Positions 16,218 to 26,005 of a stretch of DNA of 64,000 nt are shown here, one piece after another (position 1 is the first letter of the stretch; each line of letters begins with the position of its first letter). The position numbers were made by a program, and so were the translations under genes. A model generated the notes under the pieces. That model was not told where the DNA came from. It saw nothing but the letters and a program-made list of their open reading frames with translations, and did no database searches. This DNA comes from Bacillus sp. FJAT-44742 (GTDB taxonomy: Bacteria; Bacillota; Bacilli; Bacillales; Marinococcaceae): the NCBI RefSeq assembly GCF_002797315.1, contig NZ_KZ454936.1, positions 1,301,133-1,365,132 of the forward strand, read 5' to 3'.

Positions 16218-17033
16218 TTAATGTCCTGAGAGAAACTCTTTAGAAAAATACTTATAGATAACTAAAAAAATGATTATTGGAGGAATCATAGTGAGAATGG
16301 CTGCAGCCATTAAGGTATTCCATTCCACTCCATATTGATTCATGAAGCTATATAATCCATAGGGTAGTGTTCGTTTACTTTCTGAATCAGTTAAGGTTAA
16401 CGCAAAAAGAAATTCATCCCACGCTATCAGGAAAGAAAAGATTCCCACAGCAAGTACCCCAGGAAAAGACAGGGGGACTACAACTTTATAAAAGGCTTGG
16501 AATCTTGTAGCACCATCCATAAAAGCAGCTTCTTCTAATTCTTTCGGGATTCGATTGTAAAAGCTTGTCATGATCCATGTACAAAAGGGCAGGGAAAAGG
16601 CAACGTACGTAACAATTAAGCCAGTATAGGTATCGATTAGAGTTAACCGTTGTAAAATAAAAAATAAAGGAATAAGTAAAACAATCCCCGGTATCATTTG
16701 CACACTTAAAAAACTATTAAAAAAGAACCTCTTCCCTTTAAATGTTAAACGAGAAAACCCGTATCCCGCTAAACTCGATAAAAGAATAACGATCAGCGTG
16801 GTAGTTCCGGAGACAAAAAGACTGTTAAATAAATACCCACGAAAAGCTGGCATGTTGACTACATGAATATAATTTTGCACCGTTATGTTGTCAGGAATTA
16901 TAGTAGGATGTGGCTGTAGAATTTCATTTGTTTTTTTTAAGGAAGTGGAGAACATCCACAATAAAGGTGCTATAAGGAGTAAGCCATACAGGCTTGTACC
17001 TATCCACCACAACAATTTATACCAACTATGCAT
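16218..17033 (-). CDS. Carbohydrate ABC transporter permease (MalG type)
   Basis: This 271-residue membrane protein has six predicted helices and the permease EAA loop ('ELEEAAFMDGATRFQAFYKVVVPL') that contacts the ATPase. I chose the ATG at 17033 ('MHSWYKLLWW'), which directly follows the upstream permease stop (TAAGATG). The longer frame from 17141 would overlap that gene by about 100 nt. It is the second permease of a binding-protein-dependent sugar importer. No ATPase gene is present, so a shared MsmX-type ATPase is expected from Bacillus practice. Confidence 0.9.
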   Translation of the reverse strand: MHSWYKLLWWIGTSLYGLLLIAPLLWMFSTSLKKTNEILQPHPTIIPDNITVQNYIHVVNMPAFRGYLFNSLFVSGTTTLIVILLSSLAGYGFSRLTFKGKRFFFNSFLSVQMIPGIVLLIPLFFILQRLTLIDTYTGLIVTYVAFSLPFCTWIMTSFYNRIPKELEEAAFMDGATRFQAFYKVVVPLSFPGVLAVGIFSFLIAWDEFLFALTLTDSESKRTLPYGLYSFMNQYGVEWNTLMAAAILTMIPPIIIFLVIYKYFSKEFLSGH

Positions 17034-17034
17034 C

Positions 17035-17910
17035 TTATATAAATTCCCCTTCCTTATCGAGCTTTTTTCTGTACATGATAACGACAGACATAATAAATAT
17101 GAATGTAACCACAGATAAGGCCGCAGCCATTCCAAAATCATAATTTGTAAAAGCCATTTGGTATATGTATAAGACTAGGGTGTTGGTAGCATTGGCCGGG
17201 CCACCTCCCGTAAGGGTATAAATGATATTAAAACTATTAAAGGTTCCGATGAAACTTAAGGTTCCCATGACGAGAATAATATGTTTCATTCCAGGAAGAG
17301 TGATATACAAGAATTGTTGCAAGGCGTTGGCTCCGTCAATATTAGATGCTTCATACCATTCTTTCGGAATGGTTTGTAGTCCGGCCAGACAAACAATAAT
17401 TATAAAAGGCAAACCTGTCCAAGTATCTACGACGATGACTGCTAATAAAGCTAAAATAGGAGTTCCCAGCCAATTGATTTTTACATCTATAAGGTTAAGA
17501 GTTTCCAATACATAATTTAAGATGCCAAATTGATCATGAAGTATCCAACGCCATGTGAGCGCCGCGACTACCGAGGGTATTAACCAGGGAATCATAAATA
17601 TTGACAAGTAAAATGTAGAAGCTTTTGATTTTACACGCAACATAAGGGCCCCAATCATTCCAAAGGTTAATTTAAGAAACACTGAGGTAAAGGCAAAGAT
17701 GATAGTAATGAAAATAGAATGTAAAAAAACAGCACTCTTAAATATTTCAATGTAATGTCCAAATCCGATAAACCGATCATTCTCAGGCGATATTAGTACT
17801 TTGTGTTGAAAGCTTAATAAAAACGTCTGGAAAATAGGATACAAAACAATAAAGGCTAATACTACGCTTGCTGGAAAAATAAAAAAGATAACTGTACCTT
17901 TTCTTTTCAA
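17035..17910 (-). CDS. Carbohydrate ABC transporter permease (MalF/UgpA type)
   Basis: This 291-residue protein has six transmembrane segments. The first is near the N-terminus ('VIFFIFPASVVLAFIVLYPI'), and the EAA motif is 'EWYEASNIDGANALQQFLYITLPGM'. It pairs with the MalG-type permease encoded immediately downstream and with the lipoprotein encoded upstream. This is the sn-glycerol-3-phosphate/oligosaccharide class of ABC importer (CUT1). The substrate cannot be read from the permease; the neighbouring GH4 enzyme suggests a glycoside. Confidence 0.92.
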   Translation of the reverse strand: MKRKGTVIFFIFPASVVLAFIVLYPIFQTFLLSFQHKVLISPENDRFIGFGHYIEIFKSAVFLHSIFITIIFAFTSVFLKLTFGMIGALMLRVKSKASTFYLSIFMIPWLIPSVVAALTWRWILHDQFGILNYVLETLNLIDVKINWLGTPILALLAVIVVDTWTGLPFIIIVCLAGLQTIPKEWYEASNIDGANALQQFLYITLPGMKHIILVMGTLSFIGTFNSFNIIYTLTGGGPANATNTLVLYIYQMAFTNYDFGMAAALSVVTFIFIMSVVIMYRKKLDKEGEFI

Positions 17911-18022
17911 TAGAAGTCCTCCTTCCAGGACTGGTTATACCAGATATAGCTAAGGCCTACTCACTCCCAAACGTGCAAGGAGTATAACATAGCAGGCCTG
18001 AACTACTTATCTGGACTATCGT

Positions 18023-19300
18023 TTACTTTGATAATAATTGGTTTACCTCGTCAGCTGCTTCATCTAGTGCCTCTTGTGGTGATTTAACCCCCATTAATGT
18101 TTCTTGAATGGCCTCTGCAATCGCTTGGTCAATCTGAGGCCATTCGGGAATTGTTGGATACGCTTTTGCATCGGGTGCTACCTCAAAGAAAACTTCAAAT
18201 TCTTTAGTATTTCTTCGGTCATCACGGTCCAAATTTTCTTTATGATAGGGGATAAACCCTTGATGTTGAGCCCATTTCATATCATTTTCTTTATTTGTAA
18301 AAAACTCTATAAATTTCCATGATTCTTCTTTATGAGTAGCTTGCTTTGTCATAGCAATGTGATCGACCGTTCCTAGATTTACTGCTTCTTTCTTTACAGG
18401 GTATGGAGCGATTTCATATTCTAACTCGGGAGCCCCTTCTTCAATAAATTTTGGCAGCCAGGGTCCTTGTGTGGTCATACCAACTGTTTCGGTAATAAAC
18501 AGATCCCGTGAGTCAGTTCTATCATTATTCACGCTTCCTTCTGGTGCCACGGAATGTTTCCTTAATAGATCAGTGTAGAACTCTAGAGCTTCTACTCCTT
18601 CATTGCTATTAAAAGCAGCTTGTTGCAAGTCCTCAGTAAGAAAATCTCCTCCATTGGACCATAGAAAAGGGGCCCAAAACATGGTGGTTTCCATTCCATT
18701 GTAGCCAACTAACCCAAAGCCGTACTGATTGTCCGTGGTAAAAGATTTAGCTACTTCTACAAATTCTTCCCATGTTTCAGGGGGAGAGGTAAAACCTTGT
18801 TCTTCCAGCCAGTCAGACCTATAAAAAAGACCGGTTGTTGTAAAGCCAACTGGCAATCCCCATGTTTGGTCTTCGTATTGGGTTGTCTCCCATGGAGCTT
18901 CTACAAAACTTTCCTTGAAATCTGTATCAATAAATTGGTCAAGAGGTTCAAAGGCTCCCATAGCAGCAAGTTGTGGAGTCCACCGCCCCGCAACCGTGGT
19001 AATATCAGGTAAACGATCATTAGCAGCTGTCGTGACTAATTTATTTTCACCTTCATCCCATGGAATGTAGTCAATGTTTATAGTAATGTTGTTGTGTTTT
19101 TCTTCAAACCGATTAGCTAAATCATCGTGATAGGATCTCCAATAGTCATCCGCCCCCATTACCCAAATGTCAAGGTCTATGGACCCTTGTGGTTTTTCTT
19201 CTTGATTGTCCCCTGCTTCGGATGTCCCTGTGTTCTCCGTGCAAGCCGTAAGTAAACATAAAAAAAGTAAACTAATTAATAGAGTGCTTTTTTCTCTCAT
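18023..19300 (-). CDS. Extracellular solute-binding lipoprotein, family 1 (sugar ABC importer)
   Basis: This 425-residue protein has a lipoprotein signal ending LTAC, with Cys20 as the lipidation site, followed by a low-complexity acidic linker. The mature part has the family-1 features 'DITTVAGRWTPQLAAMGAFEPLDQF' and 'GLPVGFTTTGLFYRSDWLEEQG'. It captures the sugar outside the membrane and delivers it to the two permeases downstream. It is transcribed away from a Gfo/Idh oxidoreductase gene; the shared 183-bp region contains the ATAATCATGATTAT palindrome. Confidence 0.93.
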   Translation of the reverse strand: MREKSTLLISLLFLCLLTACTENTGTSEAGDNQEEKPQGSIDLDIWVMGADDYWRSYHDDLANRFEEKHNNITINIDYIPWDEGENKLVTTAANDRLPDITTVAGRWTPQLAAMGAFEPLDQFIDTDFKESFVEAPWETTQYEDQTWGLPVGFTTTGLFYRSDWLEEQGFTSPPETWEEFVEVAKSFTTDNQYGFGLVGYNGMETTMFWAPFLWSNGGDFLTEDLQQAAFNSNEGVEALEFYTDLLRKHSVAPEGSVNNDRTDSRDLFITETVGMTTQGPWLPKFIEEGAPELEYEIAPYPVKKEAVNLGTVDHIAMTKQATHKEESWKFIEFFTNKENDMKWAQHQGFIPYHKENLDRDDRRNTKEFEVFFEVAPDAKAYPTIPEWPQIDQAIAEAIQETLMGVKSPQEALDEAADEVNQLLSK

Positions 19301-19431
19301 GTTTTTTCACCTCATCGTTTTTAGATTGACTGACTCCGTGCTCATAGACCTCCTCACATTTGAAATTATAAAAGTCTTTCAAATAACAATTACTTATGGA
19401 CATTATAATAAAAAATAATTACAATTAAAAC

Positions 19432-19445
19432 ATAATCATGATTAT
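19432..19445. promoter_or_regulatory. Palindromic operator, copy 4 (sugar locus)
   Basis: ATAATCATGATTAT is identical over 14 bases to the site after the grd promoter at 7660. It lies between the divergent solute-binding protein and oxidoreductase genes. This suggests the same TetR regulator or a paralogue with the same specificity. Confidence 0.65.
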
Positions 19446-19492
19446 TTGCAGAAAAATTTTAATATTCCCTAAAAAAGTGAGGGGTGTTTTCT

Positions 19493-20761
19493 ATGAAGAA
19501 AGTAAGAGTCGCACTCATTGGGGCGGGCAATCGTGGAACCGTCTATAGCGAGTATGCAGAACAACATCCAGCTAAAATGGAAATTGTAGCTGTCGCGGAA
19601 CCAGATGAAAGTAGAAGAAAGAAACTGGCTGATAGGTTTCAATTACAAGAAAAAAGGTGCTTTCAAAGTTGGGAGGATATGTTCTCACTACCTAGATTTT
19701 GTGACGCCGTTATTATTACCACCCAAGATCAAATGCACTTTGAACCAACGATGCATGCGTTAGAGAAGGGATATCATGTACTTGTGGAAAAGCCAATGAG
19801 CCATAACTTACGTGAATGTATTCTTATGGAAAGGAAAGCCAGAGAAAAAGGAAGGTTATTAATGGTATGTTATGTCTTACGATATACTCCTTTTTTTCAG
19901 AAAATTAAGGAAATAATAAAAGCGGGGGTCATTGGTGAGGTTAGGCATGTAGGAATTGAAATGGATGTGGGGTACTGGCATATGGCTCATAGTTTTGTTA
20001 GAGGCAATTGGAATAACCAAGCGACCTCCTGTTCAATGGTCTTGGCGAAAAGCTGTCATGATTTTGATATTTTATCATTCTTACTGGATGCAAGGTGTGA
20101 GAGTGTTTCCTCGTTTGGGGATTTAATTCATTTTCAAAAGGCCAACGCGCCCACTGGTTCCTCTAATAGGTGCTTAGATTGTGTAATAGAAAATGAATGT
20201 CCTTATTCTGCTGTAAAGATATATCTTGGCGAAAATATAGAATGGCCTGTTTCTACTATTAGTTCCGATCTTTCCATGACAGGACGAAGAAAGGCACTAG
20301 AGGAAGGTCCTTATGGAAAGTGTGTGTACCGATGCAATAATGATGTCGTAGATCATCAGATTGTAAATATGGAATTTTCTAGTGGTACAACGGCGACCTT
20401 AACAATGAGTGGCTTTACTCAGAAGTTAAAAAGAACGGTAAAAATACTAGGAACCAAAGGAGAGGTGCAGGGGACAATGGAAGAAAATGAACTCACTGTC
20501 CTACCCTTTGGAAAAGATCCACAACACATAAAAATGCAACCATCCTTTTTTGGTAAACATGCCGGAGGGGATGCCGGCTTAATGGAAGCTTTTGTTCATG
20601 ACGTATCCCTAGGCCTTTCTGGGATTAGTTTTCCGCCAGATGAACGACTGGTGGAAAGCCATATCCTAGCACACGCAGCCGAAGAATCACGCTTGTCAAA
20701 AAGAACAGTTAATATTGAGGAGTACAAAAGACAAACCATTTTTCATTCCATAGTGTCTTAG
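19493..20761 (+). CDS. Gfo/Idh/MocA-family NAD(P)-dependent oxidoreductase
   Basis: This 422-residue protein has a Rossmann motif 'VALIGAGNRG' (residues 10-15) and the family 'VEKPMSHN' signature carrying the catalytic Lys. The C-terminal half carries a Cys-rich insert, 'RCLDCVIENECPYSA', with another 'CVYRC' 40 residues on. Such an insert occurs in a subset of the family and may bind a metal (inference). It probably oxidises or reduces a sugar or sugar acid from the adjacent ABC importer. The ATG at 19493 is used; GAGGGG lies upstream. A GTG three codons earlier is also possible. Confidence 0.88.
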   Translation: MKKVRVALIGAGNRGTVYSEYAEQHPAKMEIVAVAEPDESRRKKLADRFQLQEKRCFQSWEDMFSLPRFCDAVIITTQDQMHFEPTMHALEKGYHVLVEKPMSHNLRECILMERKAREKGRLLMVCYVLRYTPFFQKIKEIIKAGVIGEVRHVGIEMDVGYWHMAHSFVRGNWNNQATSCSMVLAKSCHDFDILSFLLDARCESVSSFGDLIHFQKANAPTGSSNRCLDCVIENECPYSAVKIYLGENIEWPVSTISSDLSMTGRRKALEEGPYGKCVYRCNNDVVDHQIVNMEFSSGTTATLTMSGFTQKLKRTVKILGTKGEVQGTMEENELTVLPFGKDPQHIKMQPSFFGKHAGGDAGLMEAFVHDVSLGLSGISFPPDERLVESHILAHAAEESRLSKRTVNIEEYKRQTIFHSIVS

Positions 20762-21007
20762 TTGCCAGAGAGTGCGGCGAAGCAAGGAAGTGAATTACCA
20801 CAATCGTATGAAGAAATGAGAATTTTTTCGGGGAAGACTTATTTACACACAACTTCCTAGAAGTTTTTAAAATTTTAATCAAGATAAATTTATAACCAAT
20901 TTGATATACTAACGTCCTCTCTAAAATTGTCTTTGCAAGGGGACCGATGGAACAAGGTAGTGAAGTGATAAACGGGCGAATTACAGCAACGTGGAGGTGA
21001 ATTAACG

Positions 21008-22321
21008 ATGAAACAAGGTGTTAAGATCGTAACAATTGGCGGGGGCTCTAGCTATACACCTGAATTAATAGAAGGAATCTTAAACCGGTACCACGAATTG
21101 CCAGTAACGGAATTATGGTTAGTGGATATTGAACCAGGAAAAGAAAAATTAGAGATAATTGGAAACTTAGCTAAAAGAATGATTATGAAATCGGGTTTTC
21201 CAATAGAGGTTCATTTAGCAATAGATAAAAGGGTAGCTTTAGAGGGTGCTGATTTTATTATTACTCAATTTCGTGTAGGGCTATTAGAGGCTCGGGCTCG
21301 AGATGAAAATATTCCTTTAAGACATGGAGTACTCGGGCAAGAAACCAATGGACCAGGAGGGTTATTTAAGGGGCTACGTACCATTCCAGTTATGTTAGAC
21401 CTTGTAAAAGACATAAAAGAATTATGCCCTGAGGCATGGTTAATTAACTTTACGAATCCTGTCGGTATGGTAACCGAGTCCGTTTTTCGTTGCAGTGATT
21501 ATAAGAACGTCGTTGGTTTATGTAATGTCCCGATAGGAATGGAGAAGGGGATTGCAAAGCTATTAAAGGTGGATCATTCCCGTATTCGCATGGATTTTGT
21601 TGGGATAAATCATATGGTTTATGGGGTAGACGTATATCTAGATGGAGTGAGTGTGAAAGAGAAAGTGATAGATTTATTATCACATACAAAGAAGTACGCC
21701 TTTATAAAAAACGTAGAAGGCCAAGAATCTCGTAAACTAAGTGCTATCCCATGCCCTTACCAAATGTACTATGAAAAGAAAGATGAAGTTCTACAAGAAG
21801 AGATGAAAAACTATCAAGAGGGTAGAACGAGGGCAGCCGTAGTGAAAAAACTTGAAACGGAATTATTCGACCTTTATAAATCTCCTACTTTAGCAATAAA
21901 ACCACCCCAAATAGAGCAACGCGGGGGAGCATATTATAGTGAGGCAGCAGTTCGTTTAATTTCATCTATCTATAACGATAAGGGGGATATCCAACCGGTA
22001 AACACCCTAAATAAGGGAGCTATCGCTAGTCTTCCGAGTAACTCTACTGTTGAAGTAAGCTGTGTTATTACAAAAAATGGCCCGAAGGCAATTATTCATG
22101 GTGACATTCCAAGTGCTGTACGAGGACTCGTCCAACAACTCAAAAGGTTTGAAGGAATGAGTGTGGAGGCCGCTGTAACAGGAAGTTATGATACAGCATT
22201 GCTTGCTATGACAGAGAACCCACTTGTTCCATCTAACAAAGTAGGTAAGAGAATATTAGATGAAATGCTTGAAGCACATAAAGAGCATTTACCAAATTTT
22301 TATAAAAAAGTAGGTACGTAA
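21008..22321 (+). CDS. Glycoside hydrolase family 4 (6-phospho-beta-glucosidase-like)
   Basis: This 437-residue GH4 enzyme uses NAD+ and Mn2+ in an oxidation-elimination mechanism. It shows the nucleotide loop 'IGGGSSYTPELIEG', 'FTNPVGMVTE', the metal Cys172 in 'LCNVPIG' and metal His202 in 'GINHMVYG', as in LicH and BglT. Most GH4 beta-glucosidases act on 6-phosphosugars from PTS uptake. Here the neighbour is an ABC importer, so the natural substrate may be non-phosphorylated or phosphorylated after import. The ribosome site is GTGGAGGTGA. Confidence 0.9.
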   Translation: MKQGVKIVTIGGGSSYTPELIEGILNRYHELPVTELWLVDIEPGKEKLEIIGNLAKRMIMKSGFPIEVHLAIDKRVALEGADFIITQFRVGLLEARARDENIPLRHGVLGQETNGPGGLFKGLRTIPVMLDLVKDIKELCPEAWLINFTNPVGMVTESVFRCSDYKNVVGLCNVPIGMEKGIAKLLKVDHSRIRMDFVGINHMVYGVDVYLDGVSVKEKVIDLLSHTKKYAFIKNVEGQESRKLSAIPCPYQMYYEKKDEVLQEEMKNYQEGRTRAAVVKKLETELFDLYKSPTLAIKPPQIEQRGGAYYSEAAVRLISSIYNDKGDIQPVNTLNKGAIASLPSNSTVEVSCVITKNGPKAIIHGDIPSAVRGLVQQLKRFEGMSVEAAVTGSYDTALLAMTENPLVPSNKVGKRILDEMLEAHKEHLPNFYKKVGT

Positions 22322-22326
22322 AAGAT

Positions 22327-22362
22327 AAATGGTTCAAGTGTTTATACACTTGAACCATTTTT
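22327..22362 (+). terminator. Rho-independent terminator after the GH4 gene
   Basis: A 14-bp perfect stem, AAATGGTTCAAGTG paired with CACTTGAACCATTT, has loop TTTATA and a short T/A tail. Confidence 0.88.
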
Positions 22363-22622
22363 AATAAGCAGGTTCCTAGGAGAAGGTAGGGAATCACTTC
22401 TCATATTGAAGTATGGGCGTGATTTCAGGTCGTATTCTTTTAAAAAAAGACTCTTATAGTAAGATGAGGTGACGGGAAATAATAGTTTTCCTGGTTAAAC
22501 TACCAGTCTTTTTGGTTGTTTGAAATCTGCAAATAGTGCTTTCTCTTTCTTCACGAAGACACCTTTGTTGGTTAAGTCTAGGACGGATAACGAATCAATG
22601 GTATAAAGACCTGTCACATTTT

Positions 22623-23993
22623 CTACTCTAAACCATGTATTTTAACATCGTCATTGAAACTTTCTTGATGGTCAGTAGTAATTGCTAGGTTCTCTAGTGC
22701 TTCGTAAAAGCAACGTTTATCATGAGAGAATAAATAATCTTTATTAAATCCGTTAACGATGTAGAGGGCAAAGTTCCAAATATCCGTTTTATATGTTTCA
22801 TCGACTGATTGAGAAAGCGTTGTTAGAGCCTTCAACAACTCAATCGTAATCGAGACATTGTCCCTGGCGTGATGACGGATACTGCTATAGCTATAATACA
22901 GATAATCGCTAAAGTCGTATTTGATCAAAATAACTCTCAAGTTCCCCTTTTCATCCATTAAGAAAGGCATAAACTTAGTGACTTCACAAATTACGCGAAG
23001 CAAATCACTAATTTGGAAGATAGCATTGGATGCTGTTTTTGTGTCAAAGTTCCCAAGAGACCTAATGGCAATTTCTACAAATTTGGATAGGTTAAAGCGA
23101 ATGTCTTGAATATCGGTTTGCGTGCTGCCAATAAAGTAAGCTGATAAATATAATTTTTCATCGATTTGTTGATTTTCTTCAGGCCAGTAACTTAGCAAAG
23201 GAGCGCCTTTTAACACATGGTCACCTATATCGCATTCTAGTTTGACAATAATGTGGTCTTTTTTTGCATACTTTACTAATTTAATAAAATCAACAATTTG
23301 GATGTAGCCTGAATGGGGAGCTTTTATATAAAAAGGTTCGCTCACTGGAATCTCTTGTTGTGCTCTCGAATAATTTGTGTGCCTGTATGGTTCTAGCTCA
23401 TCTCTTAAAGAAAGTAGAATAGAAGTCTTTGAATCCTTTTTCATTTTTTGAGTCATGTTATTAACTTGCATCCATTTGACAGAATGGTTAATAAAATGAA
23501 CGAAAATACCTGCACAAAGACCTGCAAGAAACGTAGCCATCACTGGAATGGCAAAATAAGCTCCTACTTGTTCGCCACTTAGAAAAAAGTAAATAATGAG
23601 AGTGAACAAGAAGCTACCGTTGAAAATACCTAAAATTCTTTGCGTCGTTTTTGAAGTGGTAAAATTTTTAAGAACACGAGGAGAAAATTGCCCTGAAAAT
23701 GTGGCAAAAGCGACCAACACTAAGTTAAATGTAAAGGCAGTCAACGTTAAAATAGCAGGCATTAAAGTACTGATTAATGTATTCGTCAGTTCAAAGCTTA
23801 CGCTGAAAAAGTCAGGTACTTTTTCTCCAAGAAGTAAAGAGTAATCTGCTGATAAAGTTAAGAAGACTAGTATAATTGCTCCAATACTATACAGTAATGG
23901 GGTAAACCAAATTTGAGAGTTTAATTCATTTTTTATTTGTCTTCTTGATAAGTTGTTGTACTTGGATGAAATTTTCTTTAAAGAGGACACCAT
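22623..23993 (-). CDS. DUF2254 family membrane protein
   Basis: This 456-residue protein has four hydrophobic helices in the first 175 residues (first at about 30-50, then about 75-105, 120-140 and 145-170). A soluble C-terminal half follows. The motif 'PAILTLTAFTFNLVLVAFATFSGQFSPR' is diagnostic of DUF2254. The function of the family is not established. I chose the ATG at 23993, which has AGGA 10 nt upstream, over a GTG three codons before. No operon partner is evident. Confidence 0.85.
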   Translation of the reverse strand: MVSSLKKISSKYNNLSRRQIKNELNSQIWFTPLLYSIGAIILVFLTLSADYSLLLGEKVPDFFSVSFELTNTLISTLMPAILTLTAFTFNLVLVAFATFSGQFSPRVLKNFTTSKTTQRILGIFNGSFLFTLIIYFFLSGEQVGAYFAIPVMATFLAGLCAGIFVHFINHSVKWMQVNNMTQKMKKDSKTSILLSLRDELEPYRHTNYSRAQQEIPVSEPFYIKAPHSGYIQIVDFIKLVKYAKKDHIIVKLECDIGDHVLKGAPLLSYWPEENQQIDEKLYLSAYFIGSTQTDIQDIRFNLSKFVEIAIRSLGNFDTKTASNAIFQISDLLRVICEVTKFMPFLMDEKGNLRVILIKYDFSDYLYYSYSSIRHHARDNVSITIELLKALTTLSQSVDETYKTDIWNFALYIVNGFNKDYLFSHDKRCFYEALENLAITTDHQESFNDDVKIHGLE

Positions 23994-24797
23994 GTTACCC
24001 ACTTCCTGATCAATATTTACCTCCTTCCATTCCGCGAATTGGCTATTTTAAAACTTCCTTTCTCAAACTGTAATAACAAATCATATAAAGGAGGAAGTCA
24101 AACTTTGTTTGGGTCACTGTTAAGAGAAAACAGCAACATTGGCTCCAAAGATATAGTTTTTCTGTGGATGAACAGTCCTAGCTACCTTAAGCCAAATAGG
24201 TTACTACAAGTGTCAAGAAGAAAACGTCCAAGCGACGAGTTTATTTCTATTGCCCCCTAGGATTGCTATGTAGCTAGTTACACCTTTTACCTTTTAGTGT
24301 TTTTGATCACTGCCACCAACTGGTTCTTAAAGTAGGTTTCTTACTTACTTGGTTCTTTAAAAGAACAATATATAGTGTTTAGATTTTTTAGTGTTCACTC
24401 GCATGCCTGAAAGGATATTTGTTAATGTTTTAAACTGGGGGGCGGGATCTTTTTTGGAACCATCGCAGCACTCTAACATTTATAGATATTAAGGCTATGA
24501 ATGATTAAATGGGGAATGTAAGGTGGTGAACAACCGATTAGGAACAGAGGAAAAATAAATCATGACAAAATAAAATATTCGCTAGTAAACAAAAAAAGGC
24601 CTTTCTTAATGTACAAAGAAAGGACGATGGGAGGAAAAAGGCGGTTATTTATAGTTTATTCCCCGTATAGAATAGTGTTAAACTTGTTTTTAGATTTTTT
24701 TATAAGGAACTAACACTCCAGTAGACTGATATTGTGCAACAAATGTCTTATTGAAGTAATGGAAAGAATTCTTTAATAAGCCAATGTAGTATAATAA
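23994..24797. other. Gene-poor interval between DUF2254 and chrA
   Basis: About 800 bp contain no convincing gene. A 73-codon frame at 24039-24260 lacks a ribosome site and any recognisable motif. A weak hairpin, CCTTTCTT paired with AAAGAAAGG, lies near 24600-24625. I see nothing else. Confidence 0.5.
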
Positions 24798-24829
24798 AAA
24801 ACATGTCCCCCTTATTTGGGACATGTTTT
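24798..24829 (-). terminator. Rho-independent terminator of the chromate operon
   Basis: A 12-bp stem, AAAACATGTCCC paired with GGGACATGTTTT, lies directly beyond the chrA stop. Confidence 0.85.
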
Positions 24830-24830
24830 A

Positions 24831-25973
24831 CTATCCAAGCAGCATTATAGCTGTTCCAGCAACTAATGCGAGTAAAAAAACTTGCCAAATCTTCCATTTA
24901 AATTTAAAAAGCAAAACAAGGGCGATGATCGAGATCAAGACACTCCCCCAATCTTGAAAAACTTCCACGGATAAGCGAATAAGAAAGCTTGTTATCAGAC
25001 CAACAACCGCAGCACTTACACCTGCTAAATATAACTTTAACTTTGTATTATTTCTTATTCTATCAAAGTAAGGTGCACCGATCAGCACGATGAGGAAAGC
25101 AGGTAAAAATATGAAAAATGTCGCTAGAGAAGCTCCCCAAAATCCATAAGCAGCAAAACCAACAAAAGCAGCAACCATAATCAATGGTCCAGGTGTCAAC
25201 TCATTAATAGCTAAACCATCAATATATTGTTGAGTCGTCAGCCAACCATACGTATCAACCGCCTCAAATTGTAAAAGTGCTATAACTGTATAAGCTCCTC
25301 CAAAACTTAAAGCACCAACCTTTAAGAATAATAGAGAAAGTGTCGTAGCAAGTGAAGCTGTACCAGCTGTTACAGCTGTTGAAACTGCTAGGAGAGGCAA
25401 GGGATTGATACTATAAGTTTTATTGTTTCCTAAGTAACGAACAATAAGCATATATATAAAGCCCATGACAAGCAGTAAAAGAATAAGATCAATCGTTGTT
25501 ACAAAACTTAGAATAATCATTAATACGGTAATAAAAATCTTTTTGTTGTTTTGTAAAACTCCAAACTTATTGGCAATGCGAAATAGACTAAATAATACAA
25601 TCGCAACCATTGCAGGTTTTACACCGTATAACAAACCTTGAGCAATGTCAGAAGTTGTGGCAAATTTAAAATAAGCCCAAGCCAATATCGTAATCAGTAT
25701 AAAATTAGGTAACATAAATCCTAATCCCGCCATAATACCGCCCCAGATACCACGTTGGCGATAACCTACATATGTACATAATTCGTGTGCTTCAGGTCCT
25801 GGCAACATCCCGCAAACGGCAAAAGCATCTCTAAAACGGTCATTATCAATCCATTTTTTCTTTTCCACCGCATCTTCATGAATAACCTGAATTTGTGCAG
25901 CAGGACCTCCCCATCCTTGCAATCCAATGAGAATGTAGTTCCAAAAAATCTGCCATAAACTTGGTTGTTTCAT
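24831..25973 (-). CDS. chrA: Chromate transporter ChrA (long, two-domain form)
   Basis: This 380-residue membrane protein is built of two homologous halves. The first half has 'GLQGWGGPAAQIQVIHED' and 'GMLPGPEAHELCTYVGYRQRG'. The second half has 'FGGAYTVIALLQ' and 'LTPGPLIMVAAFVGF'. These are the CHR family signatures, with ten or more predicted helices. It exports chromate and confers resistance. It is the last gene of a three-gene minus-strand operon with two pieces of ChrB upstream, so chromate-responsive control is likely. Confidence 0.93.
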   Translation of the reverse strand: MKQPSLWQIFWNYILIGLQGWGGPAAQIQVIHEDAVEKKKWIDNDRFRDAFAVCGMLPGPEAHELCTYVGYRQRGIWGGIMAGLGFMLPNFILITILAWAYFKFATTSDIAQGLLYGVKPAMVAIVLFSLFRIANKFGVLQNNKKIFITVLMIILSFVTTIDLILLLLVMGFIYMLIVRYLGNNKTYSINPLPLLAVSTAVTAGTASLATTLSLLFLKVGALSFGGAYTVIALLQFEAVDTYGWLTTQQYIDGLAINELTPGPLIMVAAFVGFAAYGFWGASLATFFIFLPAFLIVLIGAPYFDRIRNNTKLKLYLAGVSAAVVGLITSFLIRLSVEVFQDWGSVLISIIALVLLFKFKWKIWQVFLLALVAGTAIMLLG

Positions 25974-26005
25974 TATTGGTTGCTCCTTCTAATTCTTTTA
26001 ACCAT

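Noticed and set aside
24039-24260. A 73-aa ORF in the gap before chrA
   Set aside because: It has no ribosome site or recognisable motif, and its composition is like random AT-rich DNA.
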